A stretch of 64,000 bases of DNA from Paracoccus sp. (in: a-proteobacteria) (GCF_030538495.1 NZ_JAUNTW010000004.1:124001-188000), one strand, 5' to 3'. Positions 26,155 through 36,022 are shown, numbered from the stretch's first letter. A program made the numbers and translations. The notes: generated by a model not told the origin, from the letters alone.

Positions 26155-28437
26155 TTAGTTCCCGCCCAAAGCCCCCTGCAACGCCCGCATCAACGCATCA
26201 TCCGAATCGGCGCTGTTGCTGGACGGAGCGGTTTGCGGCGGCGCGTTAGGCGCAGGCGCAGGCGCGGGGGAGGGGACTTGCCCGCTGATGTCCGCTTCGA
26301 CCTGATTCATCACGCCCGCCAAGGCGGCGGCCAGCGGGTCATCGGCGGAACCGCTGGTGATGACCTTGGGCGTGTTCGGGCCGTCCGACATGATGATGCC
26401 GCTGCCGTCCGGCGACACGGTGGACAGGGGCAGCACCTCTAGACCGTCGTGAATATCGGACATGACCGCCTGCCAGATTTCGGCGGGCAAACCGCCGCCG
26501 GTCACGCCCTGCAACGGGGTGTTGTCGTCATACCCCATCCACACCCCGGTCACATATTGTTCGGTAAAGCCCACAAACCACGCATCGCGGTAACTGCTGG
26601 TCGTGCCGGTTTTGCCTGCGACGGGGCGGTTGCCCAGCTGCGCGCGCCGTCCGGTGCCGGATTCGATCACCTGCTGCATCATGTAAATCAACTGCCCCGC
26701 CGCACGTTGGCTGATGACGCGCTGACCATAGCCGCCCAACTGCCCCATCAGCGGCCGGTCATCGCCCGCAATCCGCAGTTCCACCATGCCATAGGGGGCC
26801 ACGGATGTGCCGCCATTTCGGATCCCCGCATAGGCGCCGGTCAGTTCCAGCAGAGTCGCTTCGGACGCGCCCAGACCCAGCGAGGGGCTGGTGGTCAGGT
26901 TGCTGACGATGCCGAAATCATGGGCGATCCGGCGCACAGCATTGCGGCCCACGGATTCCTGCAACCGGATGGTGGCGGTGTTCAGCGACTGCGCCAGTGC
27001 CTGCGTCAGCGTGACCATGCCGCGATAATTGCGGGTATAGTTCTGGGGCGACCAGCTGCGCCCGCCGGGGATGCGGATGGTTAAGGGGCCATCTTCGACC
27101 CGCGATGACGGCGCATAGCCGCCTTCCAATGCGGCGGCGAACACAAAGGGTTTGAAGCTGGACCCGGTTTGGCGTTTCGCCTGCACCGCGCGGTTGAACG
27201 TGCCGTGCGCGGTATTGTCGCGCCCGCCGATCATCGCGCGCACCGCGCCATCGGCGGACATGACAACCACAGCGGCCTGCGCCTGCGATCCGTCGCGCAC
27301 CTTTTCATCGAACACGCGCTGCAACGCGCGTTCCGCCGCGCGCTGAATCCGCTGGTCAAAGGTGGTGAGCAGCGTCACATCTTCGGTCGTTTCGCTTGTC
27401 AGGAAACCGGGGCCGGATTCCATCACCCAATCCGCGAAATATCCCCCCGCGCGGGCGGCGGCGGCCTGTGACAGCGTGGCGGGGTTGGCGCGGGCCTCGG
27501 CCAGTTGGGCGTCGGTCAGATAGCCTTCTTCGTTCATCGCGCCCAGGATCACGCTGGCGCGTTCCTGCGCCAGACGCAGATTGGCGGTCGGCGCGTAACG
27601 GCTGGGCGCGCGCAACAGACCTGCCAGCATCGCGGCTTGCTGAGTGTTCACATCCGACGCGGGGCGGTTGAAATAACGCTGGCTTGCGGCCTCGAACCCG
27701 CGCGCGCCGGCCCCCAGATAGGACCGGTTCATATAGATGTTCAGAATGTCATCTTTGCTGTATTTCAGTTCCATTGCAAAGGCATAGGGAACCTCTTTGA
27801 TTTTGCGCCACAGGCTGCTGACGCGGCAGGACGCCTCGAATTCGGATTCGTTGGCCCAGCGGATCGGGTCGAATGTTTCGCCCAGACACAGCAGTTTCGC
27901 GACCTGAACGGTGATGGTGGACCCGCCCGCGCCTTCGAACGCGCCGCGCCCGGCCTGCATGTTGTTGCGAATGGCGCCCGCGATGCCGCGCGGATCGACG
28001 CCCAGATGTTGGTAAAACCGGCGATCCTCGGTCGCGATGACGGCCTGTTTCAGCACGGGGGCGATTTCGTCGCTGGTCACCGCGCCATAGGTTTCGCCAC
28101 GCCACGCAAACACCCGCCCGTCGCGGTCCAGCATGGTAACGCTGCCGCGCGCGCGCCCGTCAAACAAATCTTCGGGTTCGGGCAGCGATGAATAATAATA
28201 GGCTGTGGACAGCGCCAGAATCAGCACAACGACCATGCCCAGCCGCCAGACCGAGCCCCAGATGATGCGCCAGATCAGCACGATCAGGCCGACGATCCAG
28301 CCGATCGGTCCACCTGCGCGGCGGGGCTGGCGGCTGTGGCGCTTGACGCGGGTGGCGTCGTCGGATTGCGCAAAGCTGCGTTTGTCCGCGATGGGACGTT
28401 TGCCCGAACGCGTCGGGGTGCCGGTGGGTTTTTTCAT
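26155..28437 (-). CDS. Bifunctional penicillin-binding protein 1A-type (transglycosylase/transpeptidase)
   Basis: 760 aa. A basic cytosolic tail (residues 1-45), one membrane helix (about 45-85), then a GT51 glycosyltransferase with the catalytic-Glu motif ATEDRRFYQHLGVD, GGSTITVQ and KEVPYAFAMELKYSKDDILN. The transpeptidase follows with SSFK as the active-site SxxK (TGSSFKPF), SLN in AQSLNTATI and KTGT in VAGKTGTTSS. It ends in a Pro/Ala/Ser-rich tail. It polymerises and cross-links peptidoglycan. The ATG at 28437 is supported by AGGAACG and by the basic tail that follows. Confidence 0.94.
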   Translation of the reverse strand: MKKPTGTPTRSGKRPIADKRSFAQSDDATRVKRHSRQPRRAGGPIGWIVGLIVLIWRIIWGSVWRLGMVVVLILALSTAYYYSSLPEPEDLFDGRARGSVTMLDRDGRVFAWRGETYGAVTSDEIAPVLKQAVIATEDRRFYQHLGVDPRGIAGAIRNNMQAGRGAFEGAGGSTITVQVAKLLCLGETFDPIRWANESEFEASCRVSSLWRKIKEVPYAFAMELKYSKDDILNIYMNRSYLGAGARGFEAASQRYFNRPASDVNTQQAAMLAGLLRAPSRYAPTANLRLAQERASVILGAMNEEGYLTDAQLAEARANPATLSQAAAARAGGYFADWVMESGPGFLTSETTEDVTLLTTFDQRIQRAAERALQRVFDEKVRDGSQAQAAVVVMSADGAVRAMIGGRDNTAHGTFNRAVQAKRQTGSSFKPFVFAAALEGGYAPSSRVEDGPLTIRIPGGRSWSPQNYTRNYRGMVTLTQALAQSLNTATIRLQESVGRNAVRRIAHDFGIVSNLTTSPSLGLGASEATLLELTGAYAGIRNGGTSVAPYGMVELRIAGDDRPLMGQLGGYGQRVISQRAAGQLIYMMQQVIESGTGRRAQLGNRPVAGKTGTTSSYRDAWFVGFTEQYVTGVWMGYDDNTPLQGVTGGGLPAEIWQAVMSDIHDGLEVLPLSTVSPDGSGIIMSDGPNTPKVITSGSADDPLAAALAGVMNQVEADISGQVPSPAPAPAPNAPPQTAPSSNSADSDDALMRALQGALGGN

Positions 28438-28552
28438 GCCTGCGTTCCTGCCCGGCCGTTTTTCCGGCCCATTTCCGGCGCAACATACCGTAATTTTTGC
28501 GGTTTGTGAATTGCGCTGACCAATCCGTGAAGATGGGGCGCGCAAAACGAAA

Positions 28553-28575
28553 ATTGGCCGCAAATTGCGGCCAAT
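28553..28575 (-). terminator. Terminator of the VPLPA-CTERM gene
   Basis: On the reverse strand ATTGGCCGCA and TGCGGCCAAT form a perfect 10-bp stem with a 3-nt loop followed by TTTCGTTTTG, 20 bp past the stop at 28595. Confidence 0.85.
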
Positions 28576-28594
28576 TCGGGCGATTCTGCGCGGA

Positions 28595-29425
28595 TCAGGC
28601 GCGTTTGCGGCGCAGCCAGCCCAGACCGGCCAGACCACCCAGCAGCAGGAACCCCGATGCGGGCAGCGGCACCGCAGGCGGGTTCACGGGCGCGGGCGGC
28701 GGCAGCGGAATGTCAGTCAGCAAGTCCTGCACCGTCGCGTGATGCAGCATCATCATGTAACGCGTGCCGGTATAATCCGGGCGGCTGATGTCGTTCAGCC
28801 AGGTTTGCGCCACGCTGTAAGTCGACCGCGCATTGGCCGAGACGCGGAACCGACCGGCGCTTAGATCATAGCCGTCGTCATGGGTGATTTCCCACAGGGC
28901 CAACTGAAACGCAATCTGACCTATGACGGTCTTCATCCCCTCATCCCAAGCGCGGTGAACCAGCTTGGCGATCCGGTCAATGCGTTCCTGATCCAGAATC
29001 GTGCGCTTTTCATATGTGACGAGCTGTACCGTCCCATTCGGATTTCTCGCACCGAACATGCCGTGCGACAATTCCAGACAGAAGGCCGTGAATTGGCGGA
29101 CCTGACCGGCAATGGTGGTTTCCAAGTGGAAACGGCCCACATTGGCAGCGACCCCGTTCCATTCGCCCACATTGTTTCCGGTCGGGTCGGTTTGTTCCGT
29201 CGCCCCGCTGCTGCGGCCATAGGTATACGAGACTTCTCTGTAACCCCACAACCCGCCCGCCGTGGTCGAGCCAGCACGGGGTTTATATTTGCCTGTGGCG
29301 CCTTCGTTGGTCACCTGATAGCGCAATTGCATTTCATCCGGCCAAACGACCGACGCAGCGCCGGGGGCAGCAACCGCCACAGCCAGAACAGCAGCGCAGG
29401 CAGCCGCTTTGATACGGGTAAACAT
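28595..29425 (-). CDS. Exported VPLPA-CTERM sorted protein with a putative Cys-Gln thioester domain
   Basis: 276 aa. Signal peptide (1-24), then a domain with FTAFCLELS (Cys116) and IGQIAFQLALWEI (Gln174), the spacing and wording of thioester (TED-like) surface domains in which Cys and Gln form a reactive bond. The C-terminus is a sorting signal: proline linker, VPLPASGFLLLGGLAGLGW and the basic tail LRRKRA, as in VPLPA-CTERM proteins anchored or released by exosortase-type machinery. The thioester reading is my inference from the motif pair. The ATG at 29425 follows GAGGTG. Stands alone with its own terminator. Confidence 0.82.
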   Translation of the reverse strand: MFTRIKAAACAAVLAVAVAAPGAASVVWPDEMQLRYQVTNEGATGKYKPRAGSTTAGGLWGYREVSYTYGRSSGATEQTDPTGNNVGEWNGVAANVGRFHLETTIAGQVRQFTAFCLELSHGMFGARNPNGTVQLVTYEKRTILDQERIDRIAKLVHRAWDEGMKTVIGQIAFQLALWEITHDDGYDLSAGRFRVSANARSTYSVAQTWLNDISRPDYTGTRYMMMLHHATVQDLLTDIPLPPPAPVNPPAVPLPASGFLLLGGLAGLGWLRRKRA

Positions 29426-29593
29426 AGGACACCTCACGAACGAATAAACTTGCTGATGGCATACCGATCTTTGGCCATAGCGTCGATTAATTTTTATCCC
29501 ACCTGACCAAAAGAACAGGTTAACGGTGCCTTGCTGTCATAAAAAACCAGCGATACTGTCGTGATTTTGTAGCAAAGGGCAGGTTTCAGCCCC

Positions 29594-30595
29594 TTATGCC
29601 ACCCGCGCCACAACGAAATCCGCCAGATCGGCCAGCATTTGACGAATCGGATGGTCGGGCAGGGCCTTTAACGCCGCCTTGGCCCGCGCCGCCCACGCCA
29701 AGGCGTCCGCCCGCGCCGCATCCATGGCACCGTGCCGCGCCATCACGGCCAAGGCGTGGTCCAGATCGCCGTCGCGCTGATCGCCGCGTTCAATCACCCG
29801 TTCCCAGAACGCGCGTTCGTCCGCATCCGCCGCCGCCACGGCCTTAATCACCGGCAGGGTCAGTTTGCGTTCGCGGAAATCATCGCCCACATTTTTGCCG
29901 ATGGTGTCCGTCGCCCCGCCATAATCCAGCAGGTCGTCCACAATCTGAAACGCAATCCCCAAGGCATCGCCGTAATCAAACAGCGCCTGCACCTGATCCG
30001 CGGGCGCGTTCGCGATGACGCCGCCCACCTCGGTCGCGGCGGAAAACAGCGCCGCCGTCTTGCCGCGAACCACCTGAAGATAAACGGATTCATCCGTGCG
30101 CAGGTCTTGGGCGGCGGTCAGTTGCAGCACCTCACCCTCGGCAATGGTGGCACTGGCATTGGCCAGAATTGCCAGCGTGCGCAGATTGCCGGGTTCGACC
30201 ATCAACTGAAAACTGCGCGCAAACAGGTAATCGCCCACCAGCACGCTGGATTTGTTATCCCACAGCAGGTTTGCGGTCGGGCGGCCCCGGCGCTGCCGGC
30301 TTTCGTCCACCACATCGTCATGCAGCAGCGTGGCGGTGTGGATGAATTCCACCGTTGCCGCCAGATGGATGTGGTAAGGTCCTGAATAACCGACCATATT
30401 CGCCGCCGCCAGCGTCAGCATCGGGCGCAGGCGCTTGCCGCCCGCGTCAATCAGATGGGCCGTCACCTGCGGGATGCGAGGGGCGTGTTTGCTGGCCATG
30501 CGGTCGCGGATCAGCGCGTTCACCGCGTCCATATCATCGGCCAAGGCGTCAGCCAGTTGATCCAGCGGTTTGCGGGTGTTGTCCTGCACCGTCAT
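29594..30595 (-). CDS. ispB: Polyprenyl (octa-/decaprenyl) diphosphate synthase
   Basis: 333 aa. trans-Polyprenyl synthase that builds the ubiquinone side chain. The first Asp-rich motif LLHDDVVDESRQRRGRPTAN and the second QIVDDLLDYGG (both DDxxD) bind the diphosphates; GGKRLRPMLTLAAANM near residue 52 binds isopentenyl diphosphate. Small residues before the first motif are consistent with a long-chain product; ubiquinone-10 is expected in this group but chain length cannot be proven. The ATG at 30595 has AGAGGC upstream; another in-frame ATG lies at 30610. Confidence 0.93.
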   Translation of the reverse strand: MTVQDNTRKPLDQLADALADDMDAVNALIRDRMASKHAPRIPQVTAHLIDAGGKRLRPMLTLAAANMVGYSGPYHIHLAATVEFIHTATLLHDDVVDESRQRRGRPTANLLWDNKSSVLVGDYLFARSFQLMVEPGNLRTLAILANASATIAEGEVLQLTAAQDLRTDESVYLQVVRGKTAALFSAATEVGGVIANAPADQVQALFDYGDALGIAFQIVDDLLDYGGATDTIGKNVGDDFRERKLTLPVIKAVAAADADERAFWERVIERGDQRDGDLDHALAVMARHGAMDAARADALAWAARAKAALKALPDHPIRQMLADLADFVVARVA

Positions 30596-30669
30596 GCCTC
30601 TAAATGTCATTGCGCCCAAGGGATTGCCACGCCATCGACAAATTCGCAACCGCCCGTTACGATTTTGCT

Positions 30670-30879
30670 ATGAAAGAACTGTTCCGAACCAACGACCCCG
30701 TGCGCATTTCCGCCGCCACCAGCCTGCTGCGCGGCGAAGGCATCATGACGTTCGAAATGGACCAGCATATCAGCGTGCTGCACGGAGGCATCGGCGCGCT
30801 TCAACGCCGCGTCATGGTGGCGGATCGCGACGAATTCATGGCCCGCGCCGTGCTGCGCGATGCGGGGCTGGATGGCTGA
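30670..30879 (+). CDS. DUF2007 family protein (putative signal-transducing protein)
   Basis: 69 aa: MKELFRTNDPVRISAATSLL, then GIMTFEMDQHISVLHGG and RRVMVADRDEFMARAVLRDA. This is a complete DUF2007 domain (a small ferredoxin-like fold resembling the PII/GlnB class, function unknown). Its stop overlaps the methyltransferase start by 8 bp, so the two are likely coupled. Confidence 0.85.
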   Translation: MKELFRTNDPVRISAATSLLRGEGIMTFEMDQHISVLHGGIGALQRRVMVADRDEFMARAVLRDAGLDG

Positions 30880-31630
30880 CACGCGCATTGATGGGTTTCT
30901 GGGCGGGCGTTTGCAGATCGCGCAACCCGCGCGCGGCTATCGGTCGGGGGCCGATGCGGTGATGCTGGCCGCGGCCTGTCCCGCCACGCCGGGGCAGGCG
31001 GTGCTGGAACTGGGCTGCGGGGCCGGAGTGGCCAGCCTGTGTCTGGGCTGGCGCGTGGCGGGGCTGGCGCTTACCGGGCTGGAATATCAGGGAAATTATG
31101 CCGATCTGGCGCGACAAAATGCCGCGCGGAATGGTGTCGCGCTGCGGGTTCTGACCGGTGATCTGGCCGCGCCACCCGATGATCTGCGCAATGCTGCCTT
31201 CGATCATGTGATGATGAACCCGCCCTATTTTCGGGGTGGGACCGCCGCGCCCGATGCGGGCCGCGCGACCGCCCGGCACGAAGACACCCCGCTGGTGGAT
31301 TGGATCGGCGCGGGGCTGCGGCGGCTGCGTCCGGGCGGCTGGATCACGGTTATTCAGCGCGCCGACCGGCTGGATGGGGTCATCGCGGCGCTGTGGGGGC
31401 GGGCGGGGGCGATCAGCGTTTTGCCGATTGCGGCGCGGGCGGAGCGCGATGCCGGTCGCGTGATTGTGACCGCGCGCAAAGGGGCGCGCACGCCCTTGCG
31501 TCTGTGCGCGCCGTTCATCATGCATACCGGCCCCGCGCATCGGTGCGACGGGTCCGACCTGACCGACGCCGCGCAGGCGGTTCTGCGCGACGGTCAGGGT
31601 TTGGCCCCGTTCATTGCAAAAGTTTCGTGA
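30872..31630 (+). CDS. tRNA1(Val) adenine-N6 methyltransferase-like (TrmN6 family)
   Basis: 252 aa. Rossmann AdoMet site VLELGCGAGVASLCLGWRV near residue 46 and catalytic MMNPPYFRGG near residue 112, where NPPY marks N6-adenine or N5-glutamine methylases. FLGGRLQIAQPARGYRSGAD at the N-terminus matches the YfiC/TrmN6 family that modifies A37 of tRNA1(Val). The start at 30872 overlaps the DUF2007 stop. Confidence 0.88.
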   Translation: MADTRIDGFLGGRLQIAQPARGYRSGADAVMLAAACPATPGQAVLELGCGAGVASLCLGWRVAGLALTGLEYQGNYADLARQNAARNGVALRVLTGDLAAPPDDLRNAAFDHVMMNPPYFRGGTAAPDAGRATARHEDTPLVDWIGAGLRRLRPGGWITVIQRADRLDGVIAALWGRAGAISVLPIAARAERDAGRVIVTARKGARTPLRLCAPFIMHTGPAHRCDGSDLTDAAQAVLRDGQGLAPFIAKVS

Positions 31631-31687
31631 CATCGCCCCCGGTCTGTGCTGCAATCCATCTGCGACACAAACCACAAGGAGGGTGCT

Positions 31688-31852
31688 ATGTCGGTTGCTT
31701 CCCATGTCGAAGAGCTTCGTAAGAAACATCAGGTGCTGTCAGATGCGGTCGAAAAGGCGCAGCGCAGCCCCGGTTCCACAGACGCGGAAATCGCGGACCT
31801 GAAACGGCAGAAGCTGCGATTGAAGGAAGAAATTTCCCGGCTCGAGCATTAA
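31688..31852 (+). CDS. DUF465 (YdcH) family small coiled-coil protein
   Basis: 54 aa, MSVASHVEELRKKHQVLSDA then ADLKRQKLRLKEEISRLEH. Almost wholly helical with heptad spacing; this is the DUF465 pattern, common in proteobacteria and of unknown function. Start set by AAGGAGG at ideal spacing. Followed by a strong terminator, so probably a short abundant transcript. Confidence 0.9.
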   Translation: MSVASHVEELRKKHQVLSDAVEKAQRSPGSTDAEIADLKRQKLRLKEEISRLEH

Positions 31853-31854
31853 CC

Positions 31855-31885
31855 AAAACGGCCCGCGATCATCGCGGGCCGTTCG
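31855..31885. terminator. Terminator between convergent genes
   Basis: ACGGCCCGCGAT and ATCGCGGGCCGT form a 12-bp stem with a one-base loop centre; it lies just after the DUF465 gene and before the phbB stop on the other strand. The T-tract is weak, with AAAA on the opposite side. Confidence 0.8.
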
Positions 31886-31912
31886 GTTCTGCGGTATGGT
31901 TTGCGGCTGGGG

Positions 31913-32638
31913 TCAGACGAAAAACTGACCGCCATTCGCGCTGATCGTCGATCCGGTGATAAAGCCCGCATCGTCAGACGCCAAAAACACCACAGCCCGC
32001 GCGATTTCTTCGGGTTCGCCCAGACGGCCAACCGGAATTTGCGGGATGATGCGTTCGTTCAGCACCTTTTCATCAATCGCGCGCACCATTTCCGTGCCGA
32101 TATAGCCGGGGCAGATCGCGTTGACGGTGATTCCGGCGCGCGCACCTTCCTGTGCCAGGGCCTTGGTGATGCCCAGATCGCCGGCTTTGGCGGCGGAATA
32201 GTTGGCCTGACCCGCCTGACCCTTTTGCCCGTTGATCGAACTGATATTGATCACGCGGCCAAATTTGCGGTCGCGCATCCCGGTCCAGACGGGATGGGTC
32301 ATGTTGAACACGCCGGTCAGGTTGGTGTCGATGACCTCTTTCCACTGCTGCGGGGTCATTTTGTGGAACATGGCGTCGCGGGTGATGCCGGCATTGTTGA
32401 CCAGAACGGCGACGGGGCCAAGCTCATCTTCGATCTGTTTGATGCCCGCGGCGCAGGCGTCATAATCCGCGACCGACCATTTATAGGTCTTGATCCCGGT
32501 TTCTTCGGTAAAGGCGCGGGCGGCGTCGTCATTGCCGGCATAATTGGCGGCAACGGTATAGCCCGCATCCTTCAGCGCCTTGGAAATGGCGGCACCAATC
32601 CCGCGCGATCCGCCGGTGACGATGGCAACTTTTGACAT
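31913..32638 (-). CDS. phbB: Acetoacetyl-CoA reductase
   Basis: 241 aa SDR enzyme. NADPH-binding IVTGGSRGIGAAISKAL near residue 6, NNAGITRDAMFHKM, catalytic Ser in INISSINGQKG and Y-x3-K in NYSAAKAG, with PGYIGTEMV. The FHKM/QKGQ wording and the adjacent thiolase gene identify PhbB (PhaB), which makes (R)-3-hydroxybutyryl-CoA for polyhydroxybutyrate. The ATG at 32638 follows AAGGGGGG. Confidence 0.95.
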   Translation of the reverse strand: MSKVAIVTGGSRGIGAAISKALKDAGYTVAANYAGNDDAARAFTEETGIKTYKWSVADYDACAAGIKQIEDELGPVAVLVNNAGITRDAMFHKMTPQQWKEVIDTNLTGVFNMTHPVWTGMRDRKFGRVINISSINGQKGQAGQANYSAAKAGDLGITKALAQEGARAGITVNAICPGYIGTEMVRAIDEKVLNERIIPQIPVGRLGEPEEIARAVVFLASDDAGFITGSTISANGGQFFV

Positions 32639-32727
32639 GAAATTTTCCCCCCTTATGTCAAAATCTGTGACGCAACGGTAAGTTGCAAACGCCCTGCGCG
32701 CAAGTGTCGCAGGGCGTTCACATTTGT

Positions 32728-33900
32728 TTAGCGTTCCAGACACATGGCAACGCCCATGCCGCCGCCGATGCACAGCGTGGCCAGACCTTTTTTCGCGTCG
32801 CGTCGCTTCATTTCAAACAGCAGCGTGTTCAGGATGCGGCAGCCCGATGCGCCGATGGGATGGCCAATCGCAATCGCGCCGCCATTGACGTTCACGATGG
32901 ACGGATCCCAGCCCATATCTTTGTTCACGGCGCAGGCTTGAGCGGCAAAGGCTTCGTTCGCTTCGACCAGATCCAGATCGCCGACGGACCAGCCGGCCTT
33001 TTCCAGTGCTTTGCGGCTGGCCGGGATCGGGCCGGTGCCCATGATCGCCGGGTCCAGACCTGCGGTGGCATAGGATGCGATGCGGGCCAGCGGGGTCAGG
33101 CCACGGCGGGCGGCCTCATCCTCGGTCATGACCATGACGGCAGCAGCGCCGTCATTGATGCCCGACGCGTTCGCGGCGGTCACCGAACCGTCTTTGGTAA
33201 AGGCCGCGCGCAGTTTCTGCATCGCGTCCAGCGTGGCACCGTGGCGGATATATTCGTCCTTATCCACAACCGTGTCGCCTTTGCGCGTTTTCACGGTATA
33301 GGCCACGATTTCGTCGTCAAAACGCCCGTCTTTCTGGGCGGCCTCGGCCTTGTTCTGCGAGGCGACGGCGAATTCGTCCTGTTGTTCACGGGTGATCGAC
33401 CAGCGATCCGCGACGTTTTCGGCGGTCTGGCCCATGTGGTAATTGTTGAACGCGTCCCACAGACCGTCGCGGATCATGGTGTCGATCATCTGCAGATCGC
33501 CCATTTTCTGACCCGCGCGCAGATAGGCGGCGTGGTTGGACAGCGACATGCTTTCCTGACCGCCAGCCAGAACGATGGAGGCATCGCCCAGAATCACCTG
33601 CTGCGCGGCCAAGGCGACGGTGCGCAGACCCGAACCGCACACCTGATTGATCAGCCATGCCGACGCCTCTTGCGGCAGGCCGGCTTTGATATGGGCCTGA
33701 CGGGCGGGGTTCTGGCCCTGACCGGCGGTCAGCACCTGCCCCAGAATGGTTTCGCTGACCTCGGCCGGGTCGATCCCGGCGCGTGCCACAACTTCGCGCA
33801 GGACGGCGGCGCCCAGATCGGATGCGGGAACATTCGCAAATGATCCCAGAAAACTGCCGACCGGCGTGCGCGCGGCGGAAACGATAACGGCTTTGGTCAT
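32728..33900 (-). CDS. phbA: Acetyl-CoA C-acetyltransferase (beta-ketothiolase)
   Basis: 390 aa. Condenses two acetyl-CoA to acetoacetyl-CoA, the first step of PHB synthesis. Nucleophilic Cys in [14 protein letters not shown] (near residue 89), then [28 protein letters not shown] (His) and [13 protein letters not shown] (second Cys). Full length. It lies 89 bp upstream of phbB on the same strand, so transcription is phbA-phbB. The ATG at 33900 follows GAAGGAG. Confidence 0.96.
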   Translation of the reverse strand: MTKAVIVSAARTPVGSFLGSFANVPASDLGAAVLREVVARAGIDPAEVSETILGQVLTAGQGQNPARQAHIKAGLPQEASAWLINQVCGSGLRTVALAAQQVILGDASIVLAGGQESMSLSNHAAYLRAGQKMGDLQMIDTMIRDGLWDAFNNYHMGQTAENVADRWSITREQQDEFAVASQNKAEAAQKDGRFDDEIVAYTVKTRKGDTVVDKDEYIRHGATLDAMQKLRAAFTKDGSVTAANASGINDGAAAVMVMTEDEAARRGLTPLARIASYATAGLDPAIMGTGPIPASRKALEKAGWSVGDLDLVEANEAFAAQACAVNKDMGWDPSIVNVNGGAIAIGHPIGASGCRILNTLLFEMKRRDAKKGLATLCIGGGMGVAMCLER

Positions 33901-34004
33901 GATTTCTCCTTCCCAGAGGTCCGGCGTGGCCGGTGGTTCGGCCACAGGATGCGGTTTCGTATCGTCACGTCAAGCCGTTCATGCCGATTGCGCCCGAAAA
34001 ACCG

Positions 34005-34826
34005 TCATCGGTTGGCCACGGCGGGTGGAGTGGTCAGCGGCGGGGCCATGGTCGGGGCGCCGAAATAATAGCCCTGCAAACAGTCGATCCCGGCACCGAT
34101 CAGGAAACTGGCATCTTCGGCGGTTTCGACCGATTCCGCGACGGTAAACATATCGAAATGATGCGCAATCGACATCAGCGCCCGCGTCAGCACCTGATTA
34201 TCCGGGTTTTTCGAGATGCTGCGAATGAATTGCCCGTCAATTTTGATCATATCAAAGCAAAAATCGCGCAGATACCGGAACGATGTATAGCCCGCGCCGA
34301 AATCGTCCAAGGCCAGACTGATGCCGTGATCCTGCACCTCATACATGAAATCCTGCACCTGTTCGGGCAGCCCCATGGCTGAACTTTCGGTGATTTCCAG
34401 AATCAGCCGTTCGCCCAGATGCGGATCATCGGCCAGCCCGTTTCGCAGGGTGGTGATCCATTCGGGATAGTCGATGGACCGCGCCGACATATTGATGGAC
34501 AGCCGCATCGCCGGATCCTGCGCCAATGCGCGCAGCCCCAAGCCCAGCGACAAACAGTCAATCTGCCGCCCCAATTCGGTTTTTTCCGCTGTGGGCATGA
34601 ATTCTTTCAACGGGACAATGCGCCCGGTTTCGTCGATAATGCGGATCAGCCCTTCGTAAAAAGCGGGGGTTTCCGTGCGCCCCGCCTGCACAATCGGCTG
34701 AAAGGCCAAAGCCCCGCTGCCCCGCTGCACAGCGGCGCGCACCATGGACAGGGTTACGCTGTCCTGATGGCCGATCGCGCTGTCCAATGGCGAACCTGCT
34801 GTTTGGGTCTTGCCGTATTCCACCAC
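34005..34826 (-). CDS. EAL-domain cyclic-di-GMP phosphodiesterase, stand-alone
   Basis: 273 aa made of a single EAL domain: FQPIVQA and YEGLIRI (EGL in place of EAL; the metal-binding Glu is kept), LSINMSARS, LILEITESSAM, ALDDFGAGYTSFRYL, KIDGQFI, AESVETAED and GCLQGYYFG-like CLQGYYFGAP. All residues needed for c-di-GMP hydrolysis appear present. No sensory domain. The start is GTG at 34826 with AAGGGGA upstream. Confidence 0.92.
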   Translation of the reverse strand: MVEYGKTQTAGSPLDSAIGHQDSVTLSMVRAAVQRGSGALAFQPIVQAGRTETPAFYEGLIRIIDETGRIVPLKEFMPTAEKTELGRQIDCLSLGLGLRALAQDPAMRLSINMSARSIDYPEWITTLRNGLADDPHLGERLILEITESSAMGLPEQVQDFMYEVQDHGISLALDDFGAGYTSFRYLRDFCFDMIKIDGQFIRSISKNPDNQVLTRALMSIAHHFDMFTVAESVETAEDASFLIGAGIDCLQGYYFGAPTMAPPLTTPPAVANR

Positions 34827-34920
34827 CGATTCCCCTTATTTGAATCACTTTGTTGCACATTGCACATCATGGCTTAATTTCAGGTAAACCGGGATGGTTT
34901 TTTCAACTGTAGGTTAATTG

Positions 34921-35496
34921 ATGAATCAGCGATGCGGATGGTGCGGGGATGACCCGGTTTATGTCGATTACCACGATCACGAATGGGGCGTGCCGGTGCG
35001 TGATGGGCGGCAATTGTGGGAATTGTTAACGCTGGAATCGTTTCAGGCGGGCCTGTCATGGATCACAATTCTGCGCAAACGTGACGCATTTCGGCAGGAA
35101 TTTCAGGGCTTTGATCCGGTTCAGGTCGCCCTGTGGGATGACGCCCGGATCGCGCGCGCCTTAACCAATCCGGGCATCGTCCGGCATCGCGGCAAAATCG
35201 CCAATACGGTAAAAACTGCACAGCTTTTTAATCAATTTGATTCAACCGAAGCGTTTGCCGATTACCTCTGGTCCTTTACCGGCGGGCAGGTCGTGCAAAA
35301 TAACTGGCCCGATTTGTCGCATGTGCCGGCATCCACCCCCGAATCAACCGCGATGTCAAAATCGCTGCATGACCGAGGGTTCCGATTCTGTGGGCCGGTG
35401 ATCTGTTATGCGTTTATGCAGGCGGCGGGGATGGTGAACGATCACGTCACCACCTGCCACCGTCATGCGCCGGTCAGGGCGCTGTCATCTGCATAA
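34921..35496 (+). CDS. tag: DNA-3-methyladenine glycosylase I (Tag)
   Basis: 191 aa. Removes 3-methyladenine from alkylated DNA. MNQRCGWCGDDPVYVDYHDH supplies the zinc-binding Cys and His at the N-terminus, EWGVPVRDGRQLWELLTLES and QAGLSWITILRKRDAFR form the active-site region, and the C-terminal VTTCHRH supplies the other zinc ligands. I start at the ATG at 34921; a TTG directly before it would add one residue. It converges on the thioredoxin-like gene with a 23-bp overlap. Confidence 0.95.
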   Translation: MNQRCGWCGDDPVYVDYHDHEWGVPVRDGRQLWELLTLESFQAGLSWITILRKRDAFRQEFQGFDPVQVALWDDARIARALTNPGIVRHRGKIANTVKTAQLFNQFDSTEAFADYLWSFTGGQVVQNNWPDLSHVPASTPESTAMSKSLHDRGFRFCGPVICYAFMQAAGMVNDHVTTCHRHAPVRALSSA

Positions 35497-36022
35497 TCAA
35501 GGCCTTGGCCGCGTCGGAATCCCATTCGGCATCGCCCAGGTAACGCGCGACTTCGTTCCCGTCGCGGTCGATCAGCACCGTGACCGGCAGCCCCATCACA
35601 CCCATATCGCGCGCCATCTGCTGCCGGTTATCCAGCAAAACCGGCAGGTGTTTCACGCCGACCTCATCAAAGAACGCGGTGATGCGGTCCACGGAATTGC
35701 GGCCGGTGGCGATGGTCACGACCTGAAAATCATCGCCGCCCAATTCGGCTTGCAGGTTGTCTAACGCCGGCATTTCGTGACGGCAGGGGGCGCACCAGGT
35801 TGCCCAAAAGTTCAGCAACACCACCTGACCGCGCCAATCGGCCAGACTGTGCGTGCCGCCGTCGGGGTCGGTAAAATCCACATCGCTGACGGGTTTCGGC
35901 GCATCCGCAACGATCAGCTTGGACAGGCCGCCATCCCGCGCCGCCTGCCAATCGGGTTCCGCGGCCAAGGCGGTGTTTGCACCCAAAACCAGTGATGTAT
36001 AGAACAGGAACGAACGCAGCAT
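35474..36022 (-). CDS. Periplasmic TlpA-like thioredoxin
   Basis: 182 aa. Signal peptide (1-20, ending TALAAE), then a thioredoxin fold with [20 protein letters not shown] (WCAPC) near residues 72-90 and the cis-Pro segment [12 protein letters not shown]. TlpA/ResA-type proteins reduce disulfides in the periplasm, for example during cytochrome c or oxidase maturation. Divergent from argH, as often seen in this order. CGGAGA lies ahead of the ATG. Confidence 0.92.
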   Translation of the reverse strand: MLRSFLFYTSLVLGANTALAAEPDWQAARDGGLSKLIVADAPKPVSDVDFTDPDGGTHSLADWRGQVVLLNFWATWCAPCRHEMPALDNLQAELGGDDFQVVTIATGRNSVDRITAFFDEVGVKHLPVLLDNRQQMARDMGVMGLPVTVLIDRDGNEVARYLGDAEWDSDAAKALIMQMTAP

